Of a stretch of DNA of 64,000 bases, positions 24,301 through 34,469 are shown one piece after another (within the stretch, counting starts at the first letter, position 1; each line of letters begins with the position of its first letter). The notes under the pieces were generated by a model. That model was not told the DNA's origin and ran no database searches. It worked only from the letters and a program-made list of their open reading frames with translations. Both the position numbers and the translations under genes were made by a program. The stretch is from Molanna angustata. Taxonomy: Eukaryota > Arthropoda > Insecta > Trichoptera > Molannidae. The stretch spans positions 8,967,986 to 9,031,985 of the forward strand of contig OY754964.1 in assembly GCA_963576475.1 (NCBI GenBank), in the 5' to 3' direction.

Positions 24301-25002
24301 TTTCGTAATTCAATTAAACGTAATATTACAATTTTAAAATGTCAAAACAATTTAACAGTTTCACTTAATTAAATATTTGATTCTGTTAAATTTTTCGCAT
24401 CGCAAGTGATAGCCAAGAATAAAACTTCACATTAAAAAATGTCTTTTAAATATCACTACTTATTGTCACTTATGTAATATAGTTTTTAAATTTGTAAATA
24501 CTTGAATAAACACGGAACAATTATAAGTAAAAGAAGAGATGATTCTTCTTCGAGAAATTGACTTTGACTGATTGAAAAATCAATGTGCCTGAAGGTATTC
24601 AAATTTGCAATAAAGGGTGTGCACTATGAACCCCCACTCCTACGCATAATTAGCGTTAAGGGATGATCCCAAGCCATAGTTACCTTTCTAAACAATTAAC
24701 AGGTAGCAATAGAAGGGCGGGGTTAAATACAAGAAGGTGGAGTTAAATGTTATATGATTGATGTGACGTGTAACAGGATATTTTAGCACGTCGTGTCCCT
24801 ATATGGAATAATATACCTCAATAATTATAATTATATAAGAATTATTTATATTTGGATGTACTAAACATATTTTTGTTGATAATTTTCTGGGCCACGTAAA
24901 ATATGGATTTTTTTAATTTATAAATCATATTAAAATATATAACAATTTTACACGCAACACGTAGACATATTGAAAACTCTTTTAATATTTTTTTAATAAG
25001 CT
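24301..25002. other. Upstream flank of the minus-strand gene
   Basis: Should contain the 5' UTR and perhaps the promoter of the gene at 22738-24300. I see no clear TATA box, initiator or splice acceptor. A short local duplication AGAAGGGCGGGGTTAAATAC / AGAAGGTGGAGTTAAATG lies at about 24711-24749. Confidence 0.35.
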
Positions 25003-25065
25003 GTGAGGCACCGGCTTAGAATAGTGCTTCCACACTTTTCTATTATTGTTTTCGAGTGTCCCGTA
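25003..25065 (+). repeat. Dispersed repeat F, copy 1
   Basis: AGGCACCGGCTTAGAATAGT then GCTTCCACACTTTT matches 59413-59450. It probably belongs to a LINE untranslated region. Confidence 0.5.
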
Positions 25066-25209
25066 AGAGCTGGGTAATCGAAAATACAACAGGCAACAAT
25101 AACATCTCACATAGTTCAGCAATGAGGTTCATCACCCATTCTGAATATAGTGCCTTTTTAGATGAGACGAGACTGGTGTGTGGGTATACACAGATATGTT
25201 GTGCTCCCT

Positions 25210-25290
25210 TTTATAAGGCAATGCACACCCACACACCATTCGCTGGTTACCCCACATTGTGGGATATGCCGTGATGGTATGAATGAAAAG
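25210..25290 (+). mobile_element. RTE-like LINE 3' tail (family E), partial
   Basis: Ends TGGGATATGCCGTGATGGTA then TGAATG, the family E terminal pattern. Upstream homology is weak. Confidence 0.4.
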
Positions 25291-25544
25291 GTATGAATGA
25301 AAAATATCCACTCTTTGTTATTCATTGCCAATACGACAATTTATTCCAACTAATTTAAACTTATTACTGAATAAGTTATACTTATTCAAATACAATAAAT
25401 AACTTTATATTTTAATATTTAGCAATTTTCTTCAATTACTTTTTAATTATATTTCTTAACTAATATGCATGTGTACTACTGGTAAATGAAACTGGAGTTG
25501 GAAATATTACGAAATATTAAAACATTATGGAAATATTTACATAC

Positions 25545-25579
25545 ATACCATCACCCACAATGTTTGTGGGTGATGGTAT
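25545..25579. repeat. Perfect 16-bp hairpin of head-to-head LINE tails
   Basis: ATACCATCACCCACAA (25545-25560) and TTGTGGGTGATGGTAT (25564-25579) are exact complements around TGT. The arm contains TGATGGTAT, the terminal word of family E LINE copies. Confidence 0.75.
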
Positions 25580-25844
25580 ACCTAATATGAAAAAGCACGA
25601 CACATGCATGGACCACCACATTCCAGACTAGTATCTAAAGAAATACGTTAAGAATGGTTGTTAAATATCGGAGTTTGTGAGATTTTAATTTGCATCTTGT
25701 ATTTTCGATCACCCTGCTTTTACAAGACCCCAAAATACGATGATAATAGAAAATTGTGGAAACACTTTTCAAATCCGGTGCCATATAAAAAAATGAACAA
25801 TATATGATTTAGTATAAATATTTATATTCATCATCAGCAGTGGC

Positions 25845-25925
25845 GCTACAGCCCGGTGCGAGCCTTGGCCTCCTCAAGAAACTGCCTCCATACCGCCCTG
25901 TCGACAGCAAGTCTCCTCCAAAACA
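25845..25925 (-). mobile_element. RTE-like LINE C-terminal fragment
   Basis: The minus strand encodes VDRAVWRQFLEEAKARTGL then a stop. This is the typical extreme C-terminus of RTE-like reverse transcriptases and resembles GWRRRLMEAKARYEP at 52010-52055. Confidence 0.65.
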
Positions 25926-26059
25926 TTTATATTAGGTACCTTGATAAATAAATTACTTGACTAACGAAACTTCCAAATTATTCTATGTAGGTACTTAAAT
26001 TTTTTTTATTTAATTCATTATTAGAATTAAAAGAGTTTAAATATAAAAAAATGAAAAAT

Positions 26060-26130
26060 CTTTTCCTCTGTATCCTCAAAAGATACGTCTTTGAAATATA
26101 TAACAGTTTATTTTTACATCTTTATTCTAT
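26060..26130 (+). repeat. Dispersed repeat G, short copy
   Basis: TCAAAAGATACGTCTTTGAA then TACATCTTTATTCTAT matches the first 70 bp of the repeat at 12960 and 48655. Confidence 0.6.
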
Positions 26131-26190
26131 AAGTGGGTTGTTACCAACACCGAACTCCTCATTATAGTAATGTTCTTATTTACTACACAC
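26128..26190 (+). repeat. Dispersed repeat H, copy 1
   Basis: AGTGGGTTGTTACCAACACC then GAACTCCTCATTATAGTAAT resembles 42280-42340. Confidence 0.45.
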
Positions 26191-26214
26191 ATGTTGCATA
26201 TACGTTAATGCATA

Positions 26215-26315
26215 CGGAAATTGAATATTTTGAATGTTTCTCTGTGTTGGAAACATTACCGGTGTTAGTTAAACTCGTCACTTGCACAGGGTGCATTGAA
26301 GTGTTTTTAGTATTT
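26215..26315 (+). mobile_element. Diverged SINE tail (family B)
   Basis: GTGTTGGAAACATTACCGGT then AACTCGTCACTTGCACAGGG and TGCATTGAAGTGTT parallels the body and tail of the copy at 7200-7396. Confidence 0.45.
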
Positions 26316-26454
26316 AGTCATATATATGAAAAATACCGTTGACTAAGAAAAAGTAATTAGCTCTAAAATAACATACATACCTATATGGTATCAATATGCA
26401 ATCGATTAAACCTTTTTCAACCTGTACAAAACAAATTTCAATATTTTTCGTGTA

Positions 26455-26594
26455 GTTTTTCTCGGACAACTAGTTCTGGAGACTGACTGATACTCATTCA
26501 AAACAAAATAAAACACTGTGTTTCCACCGGGAATCGAACCCGGGACATTTGGTTCAGGAATCGAAATCCAACCAACTAAACCGCGAAGGCCGAC
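26455..26594 (-). mobile_element. tRNA-headed SINE (family D), rearranged
   Basis: The inverted head is intact: CCACCGGGAATCGAACCCGG (B box on the minus strand), then CCAACCAACTAAACCGCGAA and GGCCGAC. The middle is replaced by unrelated sequence. Confidence 0.65.
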
Positions 26595-26597
26595 AAA

Positions 26598-26890
26598 TAT
26601 GTCATGTGGATTGAACATATTGAAAGAATGAACGATGAAATGTTGACACGACACGATGTTGAACGATAAAATATACAAATGTGTAAGAGATTAAGTGAAT
26701 ATCAGCAGTTGCCCAAGAAAGGTTTGGCACGACTAAATGAATGGGAATTTTGAAGGGAGAATAAAAAAAATCTATAACAATCAGCGAACATGTATGAAAC
26801 AGTACATGAATGTTTGCAAGGATAGAGGTGTATGACACTCGGTTCTCTCTGCCTACTAGGTTTGGGACAGCGAGCGATGGTATGAATGGA
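26598..26890 (+). mobile_element. RTE-like LINE 3' end (family E)
   Basis: ATATTGAAAGAATGAACGAT, then TTTGGCACGACTAAATGAAT, GAACATGTATGAAACAGTAC, CTCGGTTCTCTCTGCCTAC and GATGGTATGAATG in the family order. Frame broken. Confidence 0.65.
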
Positions 26891-26984
26891 TGGATTTTTG
26901 TATTAATTATTTAATACAAAAGTATGTAGGTATGTAGGAGATAAGTAAATTGTAGATGTCGACCTGTAATGGTATGTCTCTGAA

Positions 26985-27142
26985 TTAAATTAAAAAAAGC
27001 AGGACACACAAAAAGATCGAACAATCAGCGAGCAAATATGATACGATGCACGAATGTTGTAATATAATATTATTTTTAGCACGGCGCTCAGTTCCCTCTG
27101 CCTACACCGTTAGGGACATGGTGTGATGGTATGAATAAATGT
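26985..27142 (+). mobile_element. RTE-like LINE 3' end (family E)
   Basis: A second copy only about 100 bp from the previous one: GATACGATGCACGAATG, then GGCGCTCAGTTCCCTCTGCC and AGGGACATGGTGTGATGGTA. Confidence 0.65.
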
Positions 27143-27819
27143 TTGTATTTTAATATTCTTCATTATTTTACTTTAGAACAAAATCAACATTGCATTGGTG
27201 AGTCAGTTGGTAGGTTTAATGGTAGGTACCTACCTGTTTAATGGGTATTTTTAAAAACCCAATAATAAAAATACATCAGTAGGGTTATATTAAGACAGGT
27301 GCATTTTATACCAAAACTAGATAAGCCAAGGTTTTCCTAGAAGCTATATATTTACAATTAAAGGTAAATAGTACATCAAACAAACCTAGGCAGTTTATTA
27401 TATCATATACATACTGTATCCTGTTTTGTATTGACAATTACCATAATACATTTATTGGAATTTCTAAATTCATTTAAAATAATAGGGAAATCCATTCAGC
27501 GCATTATGACGGAAAGCCATTAAGAAAGGATTACAGTGGACATTAGTTTAGGATACAAAGCTTTGACATTGAATCGATTGCAAATTGAAAGGAAACCGCT
27601 GTTATTGTTATTTTAATTTTGCAAATTATACACCTGTTGCTATGCTACAGGTTTAAATTACTGGGACTTTCTAAAAATATGTTAACAGGTAGATTATTTA
27701 CCTACAAATTTGAAACAGTGGCTATGAATATTTTATACCTACCCATGTCGGTATCTTCGCTACTTTTATACAATACAATTTATTTATTGCCTATTTAGTT
27801 TTACAAATATATTTTTCCT

Positions 27820-27929
27820 GTCAGCTCAGTTGATTAGGTTTCTGACTGCTGGTACAAGGGTCCCGGGTTCGATTCCCGGTGGAGACACAGTTTTTAGTTG
27901 TGTTTTCAGTCTGAATCTGTGAGACAATT
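27820..27929 (+). mobile_element. Family D SINE, 5' part of a split copy
   Basis: CAGCTCAGTTGATTAGG then TCCCGGGTTCGATTCCCGGT (B box, 27863-27882) and TTTTCAGTCTGAATCTGTGA. It stops at GAGACAA; the missing 3' part resumes at 28170. Confidence 0.75.
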
Positions 27930-28169
27930 TTATTTATTTATTTTAATTTTATTTTATGTAGCTTCTCGGGCAACTAACATGTACAATGTCAAATAATTAT
28001 TTAACACGCACCCAATAACAAGTTGCCACATTCTGGAGAGTTACGATATTAATCGTCTCACAGATCCAGACTGAAAACACAATTAAAAACTGTGTCCCCA
28101 CCGAAAATCGAGCCTGGGACCCTTGGATAAGTAGTCAGATACCCAACCAACTGAGCCACGAAGGCCGAC
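27930..28169 (-). mobile_element. Family D SINE inserted inside another family D SINE
   Basis: Complete inverted copy: a T-rich tail, GTAGCTTCTCGGGCAACTAA, AACAAGTTGCCACATTCTGG, TCTCACAGATCCAGACTGAA, CCACCGAAAATCGAGCCTGG and CCAACTGAGCCACGAAGGCC. It separates the two halves of a plus-strand copy. Confidence 0.75.
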
Positions 28170-28285
28170 AAAATATCGTTAATTAATATCGATAGTCTCC
28201 TGAATGTGACAACTTGTGATTGGGTGCGTGTTAAATTAAACATTGTCATAGTACCTACCTGTTAGTTGTCCCAGAAACATGATAA
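28170..28285 (+). mobile_element. Family D SINE, 3' part of a split copy
   Basis: AATATCGATAGTCTCCTGAA, then ACAACTTGTGATTGGGTGCG and CCTGTTAGTTGTCCCAGAAA, ending in an ATAAAATAAAA tail. It continues the copy broken at 27929. Confidence 0.75.
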
Positions 28286-28304
28286 AATAAAATGAAAAAT
28301 ACCT

Positions 28305-28396
28305 ATTGGTGGTTGACTGGTAGAGATTGCCTGCGGGTAATAAGTCCGCCACGTTGTATAAATCAATAAAAGTCTTTTATTATTATTATTATTAAC
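28305..28396 (+). mobile_element. LINE-type 3' tail with (TTA)n
   Basis: GGTTGACTGGTAGAGATTGC then CTGCGGGTAATAAGTCCGCC, ending TTTTATTATTATTATTATTA. This is the same tail as on the LINE fragments at 39508-39566 and 60268-60345. Confidence 0.55.
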
Positions 28397-28645
28397 TCAG
28401 TCACCTACAGGGCTTACGACCTGTCATCGGCTGGTTTACGTGATCACTTTATGCGCTTGCACAACGTTCACCAATTATGCCTTTATTGAGTTCCCTTATC
28501 AATGTAATTTTTGAAAGTTCTATATATTTGAATAAGTGTAAACATTTCACCTGAATAATACGAGATTACACTATTGCCATCTATGAGGTAGGAGTTCCTG
28601 GTTTTTCTATAGTATCCCAACTTCGTCTCTATTGAGATGTTATTG
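28393..28645 (+). mobile_element. TIR MITE family A, right part
   Basis: The interior GACCTGTCATCGGCTGGTTT then TTGAGTTCCCTTATCAATG ends in the terminus CTTCGTCTCTATTGAGATGT. The copy at 32085-32295 has the same interior in the same direction but the opposite end (AACATCTCAAAAGAGACGAA) on its left. Together they define an element with inverted termini of about 50 bp. The left terminus is missing here. Confidence 0.65.
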
Positions 28646-28785
28646 TCAATAAAAATATCATTTTACTCCCGACAGGGAAAAAAATCCAATGTTTGCGTAT
28701 ATACAATTAAAAAACATATTAGATAAAAAATACCTATTTTGGCGTACTTTTCGCTTATCGGCAATTTCTTCCTTTAAGATTATGT

Positions 28786-29157
28786 ATGAATGACCGGGTA
28801 AGAAATGAGGACATAAGGAAAGAATGTAAGATGCAGAAAGATGTCATTACTAGAATGAAAGTGAACACATTAAGATGGTTTGGTCACATGGGGAGAATGA
28901 ATGAGGAGCGCCTGACGAAGAAAATATACAGAGCGGAAAGGAATGGAATGAGAGGTCGGGGACGCCCAAGAAAGGGATGGCACAACCATGTGAACGATAT
29001 TTTGAAAGACGGAAATGTTTGAAGTGTGAGCAATAGACGAACATGTATGAGACGATGCATGAATGTGGACGAGGTGAGGGATGCGTGCCAGGATAGAAAA
29101 ATGTGGCGCTCGGTTCTCTCTGCCTACCCTGCAAGGGACATGGCGTGATGGTATGTA
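28786..29157 (+). pseudogene. RTE-like LINE C-terminus and 3' UTR, best family E copy
   Basis: The frame 28786-29022 is intact for 78 residues: NTLRWFGHMGRMNEERLTKK, then GMRGRGRPRKGWHNHVNDI, ending LKDGNV. This is the typical C-terminal segment after the reverse transcriptase of RTE-like LINEs. The 3' UTR holds GAACATGTATGAGACGATGC, GGCGCTCGGTTCTCTCTGCC and GGGACATGGCGTGATGGTAT, ending in TATG repeats. The RT and endonuclease are absent (5' truncation). It serves as reference for the other family E remnants in the window. Confidence 0.85.
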
Positions 29158-30150
29158 TGTATGAAATATAAAACTATTAATGTATTGAAAAAAATTACAA
29201 ATTATGAAATATAATAAAGTCCTTTTAATAAAAGAAGTAGGTATTTTAGATGTCATTTCGAAGAAAATCAACAAATGCTACCAAAACTACTTATTAAATA
29301 TTTTTTTATTTTCTAATAAATATCTATACAAAATAACAAGAAACTAGAAAAAATCATACAAAAAATATTACTGAGTAGGTAGATATTGTATTGTTTTACT
29401 TATATACATAAACGTCTGAAATTATTTTTCTTACGTGATGTCTATTCACAGGTGTTAAAAGCAATTTTCGCACATGCTCCAAAATCATTTGGTATAATAA
29501 TCATTGTAAAAGTTTATTTCAAAGGTCCTTTACTATTTTAATAATTTTTTAGTCCCGGAACATCTGCACTAAAGTATGAAAAGTAATCAAAATTTTCCGG
29601 TGGTCGACATTGAATTGATTTTTAACATTATATTAATTTCAATGTTTTACCAGAATAAGTTAAGTAAGAACGAATATGGAAGGAGATTTTTTAATATTAC
29701 AACTTTTTGTGGCTCAGTTGGTTAGATATCTAACTCCAATAGAAACACAGTTTTTACTGACAATTTTCTTCAATCATTCTAAGCTAAATAAGGGTATTTA
29801 TAAATGCTCTACCATCAACCTAATTATTTATTTGTTTACTTTTTCTTTTCAAAATACTTTTCAACACATGCAGTGTTAATTTCCTGCCATTTTTATTAAC
29901 GGAAGGTGTTGATTATATTTTTTTTCATACCACAGAAACACCTTCAATCCTTACGCACAATAAAATAATTACTTCACAATTGCTACCTGTTTGATAATTT
30001 TATAGTTTTATAACATCAATTAAATATTCAATAAATATTTTTATACACTCGTACATTATCTTCATCACGTTGACACTTATGTAAATTCATTTTTTCCCCT
30101 GTACATACACATCAATGTTTAAATTATTATATATATTTTTTTTTTTAATA
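29158..30150. other. AT-rich stretch with one SINE scrap
   Basis: Nothing supported except TGTGGCTCAGTTGGTTAGAT then ATCTAACTCC and AACACAGTTTTTACTGA at about 29707-29762, a truncated family D SINE head. Confidence 0.45.
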
Positions 30151-30151
30151 T

Positions 30152-30320
30152 AAAAAAATGAATATGTCCTTGTTAAACAAGTACATATACATCTTCATAC
30201 GTTCCCTAAAATAAGCAAATAAATGCTTGTGCTATAGGTGAACGAAATCGGTCGAGGCAGGATTCGAACTCGCGACCACTGGATTACTAACCCAGCGCGC
30301 TAACCGCTCTGCCATCGATT
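30152..30320 (-). mobile_element. tRNA-headed SINE, full length (family C)
   Basis: Reading the minus strand: ATCGATGGCAGAGCGGTTAG (A box), GGTCGCGAGTTCGAATCCTG (B box), CGATTTCGTTCACCTATAGC, ACAAGCATTTATTTGCTTAT, then ATGTACTTGTTTAACAAGGA and CATATTCATTTTTT. Near-identical copies lie at 33430 and 37276, so the family was active fairly recently. Confidence 0.8.
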
Positions 30321-30534
30321 ATATCTGTCTTCTATGTAGATCACATTTGATAAAAACCTTATATTGTGTATTTTACCTATTTTTTCGTACAAATACATTC
30401 AATAGATGTCAATAAATTTATTCACATCGTCAGATATTGATATCTTACACTACTTAATAATAAATTACGACCCTTTTTTCGTATAAGAATTCATGGGGGA
30501 GGGTGTAAGGAAATCAAAACTTGTGTTTATATTT

Positions 30535-30800
30535 TATATATTTGTTTATTTATTTATTTATACATAAAATAATAGGCATTACAATAATCATTGAATCTGC
30601 AATGCCACACTAGGCAAATGAATCTGTGCCGGGGCCAATACATCTTGAGACAGTGACACTGTATTAGTTGTTACCAACATCAATCGTACATAAAAAGTGA
30701 TAATATTACAAATAAAAATGAAAATAAAAAACATATACAAAAAATAAATAATATTAAAAATCCACTAATATACTTGGAACAAAATAAAGTATGGGGTCGA
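30535..30800 (-). mobile_element. Inverted retroposon 3' end
   Basis: T-rich start (TTTATTTATTTATTTATACA), then CCACACTAGGCAAATGAATC and TGTGCCGGGGCC. The latter block resembles 15113-15144 and 40389-40412. Probably an inverted LINE 3' region; clade unknown. Confidence 0.35.
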
Positions 30801-30889
30801 AAGCTATATATGTATTTTAGGATGAAAAATCTAAAAAAAATATTTGTTTAAAATCTCAAAATATGTTTTTTATCTCGATAACATCGTTA

Positions 30890-31025
30890 CCAATTGGGTC
30901 TAGAATCGAGTCAATTTAATCTTTTAATCGGGAACCAACCTTACAAGTCTAGAAAATTATATTGGAATCGGTTGGGCAGTTTCGGAGATTAGCGTGTACG
31001 AAGAGATTTTGATGTATAAAGATTA
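30890..31025 (+). repeat. Dispersed repeat fragment
   Basis: ATCGGTTGGGCAGTTTCGGA then GATTAGCGTGTACGAAGAGA resembles a very common lepidopteran repeat end (from general knowledge). No boundaries are visible. Confidence 0.35.
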
Positions 31026-31724
31026 TTATGAGTCAATGAATATTTTTAATTCAATTGTGTGACATTATTATGCGGTGTATTAAATTCTCAACGTGCACAT
31101 TATGAGAGAATACCGGATGCATTTGTAAAAACCAAGTTCGCCAAACCGACTTTGAATAACATCTGTTTTGCGAATAACAAAATAGTATTAATTCAGCGAT
31201 GTTATGGCAAAAAAGACAAAATTAAGAAAATAATTCATACCTATACAAGTGTCGAAGTTCCTGTTGTATGAATTTCTGAAATTTATTTATAGAAATCCAG
31301 TTTTTCTAAGAAATAAAATCTGAAAAAGAATGATTCGAACAACCATACGAACACTATTCGGAATTAAAGAATTGGTATTCATTTAAGAAAAAAAATAAAA
31401 CAAATATTTTTATTTTTTAAAAGAATATTTTTTTTCGTAGGTATCCTTGTAAAAAAGTTATTTATTTATTAAATATTTTTGGGTTTCGCACGGTGATTAT
31501 CAATGTTGCTAGTAATTATGAGGAAATAGTACAGTTTTTATATTTTTTTGTTAAAGCAACAAATTAACCTGCCACAATGACAGGATCTCATTCTACAGAG
31601 CAACAAGTAATTGCCATTAATTGAGACAGCATTTTATTTTGTTTTTATAGGATGACCAAAAATCATGTCGCGCTTGGAATGATCCTAAATCATTGGTACA
31701 CCATAAAAATGCTATAACATGAAG

Positions 31725-31925
31725 TCATATCCCTGGTAAGCAGAGAGAATCGAACGCCAAAACCCTCTCTCTTCACATAAATTTCTCGCTACCTTTATCG
31801 TCTCATACACGCTCTTCTAATATTTAAGTTTCTTAGCTTTCCAATCTGCAAGCTCCCATTTATGTAATCGTGCCAATTTTTGCTTGACCGAATTTTCTTA
31901 TCAACCTTATACACTCTTTTGTCCG
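31725..31925 (-). mobile_element. RTE-like LINE 3' end (family E)
   Basis: Inverted order: GGTAAGCAGAGAGAATCGAA, TCTCATACACGCTCTTCTAA, then CCCATTTATGTAATCGTGCC. It matches the layout of the inverted copy at 16855-17230. Confidence 0.65.
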
Positions 31926-32084
31926 AACATACAAAATACAGATTCGCGGATCGAAATAGAAATTTATTCAAAGCGACCTTTAGGTGAGGTGCCCTGAATA
32001 TTAGTACCCACCTAGAATATTATTTTTGTTTACTTTTTCTTTGTAGCCAATCCATCTTTTGATATTTTATGTCAATTTTTTTAA

Positions 32085-32295
32085 CATCTCAAAAGAGACG
32101 AAGTTGAAATGTCACGGGAGAACTAGGAACTCGAGGCACCTACGCCGTTTACGACCTGTTATCGGCTGGTTTATGCCTTCTTATTGAGTTCCCTATCAAA
32201 TCAATTTTAGAAAGTTCTATATATTTTTATCATGACCCGAAATTTGTTCCTTTGAATACACAATCACCATCTATGAAGTGACAAAGAAACTTGTT
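32085..32295 (+). mobile_element. TIR MITE family A, left part
   Basis: Begins AACATCTCAAAAGAGACGAA, the inverted terminus of the family. It then runs through TTTACGACCTGTTATCGGCT, TTATTGAGTTCCCTATCAAA and GAAAGTTCTATATATTTTTA to CCATCTATGAAGTGAC. The right terminus is missing. Confidence 0.65.
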
Positions 32296-32299
32296 TGTA

Positions 32300-33429
32300 A
32301 TATCATCTATTGTGAAATTGGTGTGTAGACAATGAAAGCAACAAACCTTATATATGAGGTTACGATGCTTTCGCACAGATATCACCCCTGAACCGCGTCA
32401 GAATTATAAATTAACTTTTGGCTTATTTACTTAATTGTACTAATGTGTATGTAAATCGACTTTTTTTAAAGTTGAATTGCATGCATAAAAAATATTATCT
32501 CAAAAAAAAATAATTATTTTTTATTTTTATTTTGTTTTACAGAGTACCTACATTATAATATAATCTCATAAGATAATAATTATTATTTTTTATATTGTGA
32601 TTAATCGTTTTTACACACATTCATCAGGGGCCTCACGTCTACCACGTAAATTATAATAACTTATAAGTCACCAGAAATCGAGCCCGGATACCAAACTTTC
32701 CTTATTCTCGTCCTATGACGCTTTCGTCTAAATTGAATCCTTATAATCCAACTGGAAATTATAATGAACAACCATGACCTCACCGGAAATAAGTCTTTAT
32801 ATATCTTCAACTTACTTAGCCACAAATTGTGAATTAGTATGATTTTATTATTAATTTATTTAATTTCCAAACGACCAAAAATAATTACTTTGTATAACTA
32901 TGTAAATATTTAGGAAAATTGTTAATCTTGCATTGATGAAACAATGAAGATTACATCAAATAATATACTGACCATAATGTTTGAATAGCTTAATGTATAG
33001 AGCTAATAAGATAAGTTGTAGATATAAGATAAAACCTAACTAAGCAATGAATGTCGTAGTTTTAATAAGTCCAGAGAGAAAAAAAACTACTTATATACTT
33101 AACTTACAAAAAATTGGCCGTATCAAAGGAAAAAATTCTCACTACTACCTCATACGGTTACTGTTATAGGGTCCTTCGCAGAACGCTGGAATGAACTACA
33201 AAAAATAGTTCATGACGCGCCGTATCCATTATATATTTTTTTGGGAAAATATACAGTATAATGGCATTTCTTATACAGATGTATTATGAAAAAAAATTAA
33301 AGCCAATTAAAATTTCCCGCATTATTAATTATAATTGTTTTCTGGTATGCTTACATACTTAAAACTATTATTATTATTTTCTATTATTATTATTTTCTAT
33401 TAGGTAGGTATTATTATTTTTTAATAAAT
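32300..33429. other. AT-rich stretch, nothing identified
   Basis: An AAATCGAGCCCGGA word near 32669 vaguely resembles an inverted SINE head but has no flanking support. No gene seen. Confidence 0.4.
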
Positions 33430-33588
33430 AAAAAAATGAATATGTCATTGTTAAACAAGTACATATACATCTTCCTACGTTCCCTAAAATAAGCATAAAT
33501 GCTTGTGCTATAGGTGAACGAAATCGATCGAGGCAGGATTCGAACTCGCGATCACTGGATTACTAGCCGAGCGCGCTAACCGTTCTAT
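33430..33588 (-). mobile_element. tRNA-headed SINE (family C), head truncated
   Basis: Same as 30152-30320: ATGAATATGTCATTGTTAAA to GGATTCGAACTCGCGATCAC and GCGCGCTAACCGTTCT. The last bases of the tRNA-like head are lost. Confidence 0.75.
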
Positions 33589-34029
33589 AAAAAAATATAT
33601 AAATATATTATAAAATATTTTTAAGAACAGTGTATGATTGTATGTATGCATGTGTGTGTGAGGTTGGGGTATATGTTTGTGTGTATAAGCGCCAGAGAGA
33701 GAATGTTATATCTGCAAAATCACATAAGTTATTACAATCAATCTTGATATCGTCCGGTGAAATTTAAACATTGTTCTGATTTAATCCCGAGCTGATTGCA
33801 GTTAGAAAAATAGCATTCGAAAGATTTGTAATAATTTTTCTGTCCGCATGTCCAATGGAACCTTGAATTTAATGCCTACGGACGCCAACGATGAACAATC
33901 TGTAAAAAAAAATCCAGCCGAGAACAATCTCATAGGATGTGATCTGAAATTTTATCCGGAGCAATGAAGATAGCTTTTGAAATTTCCCTGTCTTACGAGA
34001 AATTGAGAAGTCCGAAAGTCTGTAACTGA

Positions 34030-34232
34030 AAAGATGATATATTAAAACCGCCTAATTACGAAATATCGAAGTGGTAAGGGTAGGTAATAGTTGCGTGCGT
34101 TTAAAACGGTATATACGTGATTTAAATTATGGAAAGCCAAAATTTGTTGATTTTTTAGATTTTATGAAATGAAAAAACTATATATCGATCATTCACTTTC
34201 ATTTTATGCACTCTTTAAGAACATTTTATTTA
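34030..34232 (+). repeat. Dispersed repeat J, copy 2
   Basis: ACCGCCTAATTACG, then TATATACGTGATTTAAATTA, GGAAAGCCAAAATTTG and a CATTCACTTTC...CACTCTTTAAG end. Collinear with 18420-18612. Confidence 0.55.
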
Positions 34233-34469
34233 TTTATTTCCTTATCACACCATTTAAATAATCCTCATTAAAAATAGATAACTGCTGCCCAACTAGGTAT
34301 ACCTGTTCTAGGGCTAGCAGTGTACATATTATTATATTTCGCAGGAGACATATAGGTTGTACCTATTTGCATTTTTAAAAAGTATCAAAACAATAATATA
34401 AATTTAACTATTGTACACAGATTAAAAAATGTAATTGGAGTCATCATGATATGCCTATACATATTGTGT

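Noticed and set aside
31059..31271. 70-codon plus-strand frame with LNSQRAHYERIPDAF
   Set aside because: No recognisable motif and adjacent to repeat debris; too short to support alone.
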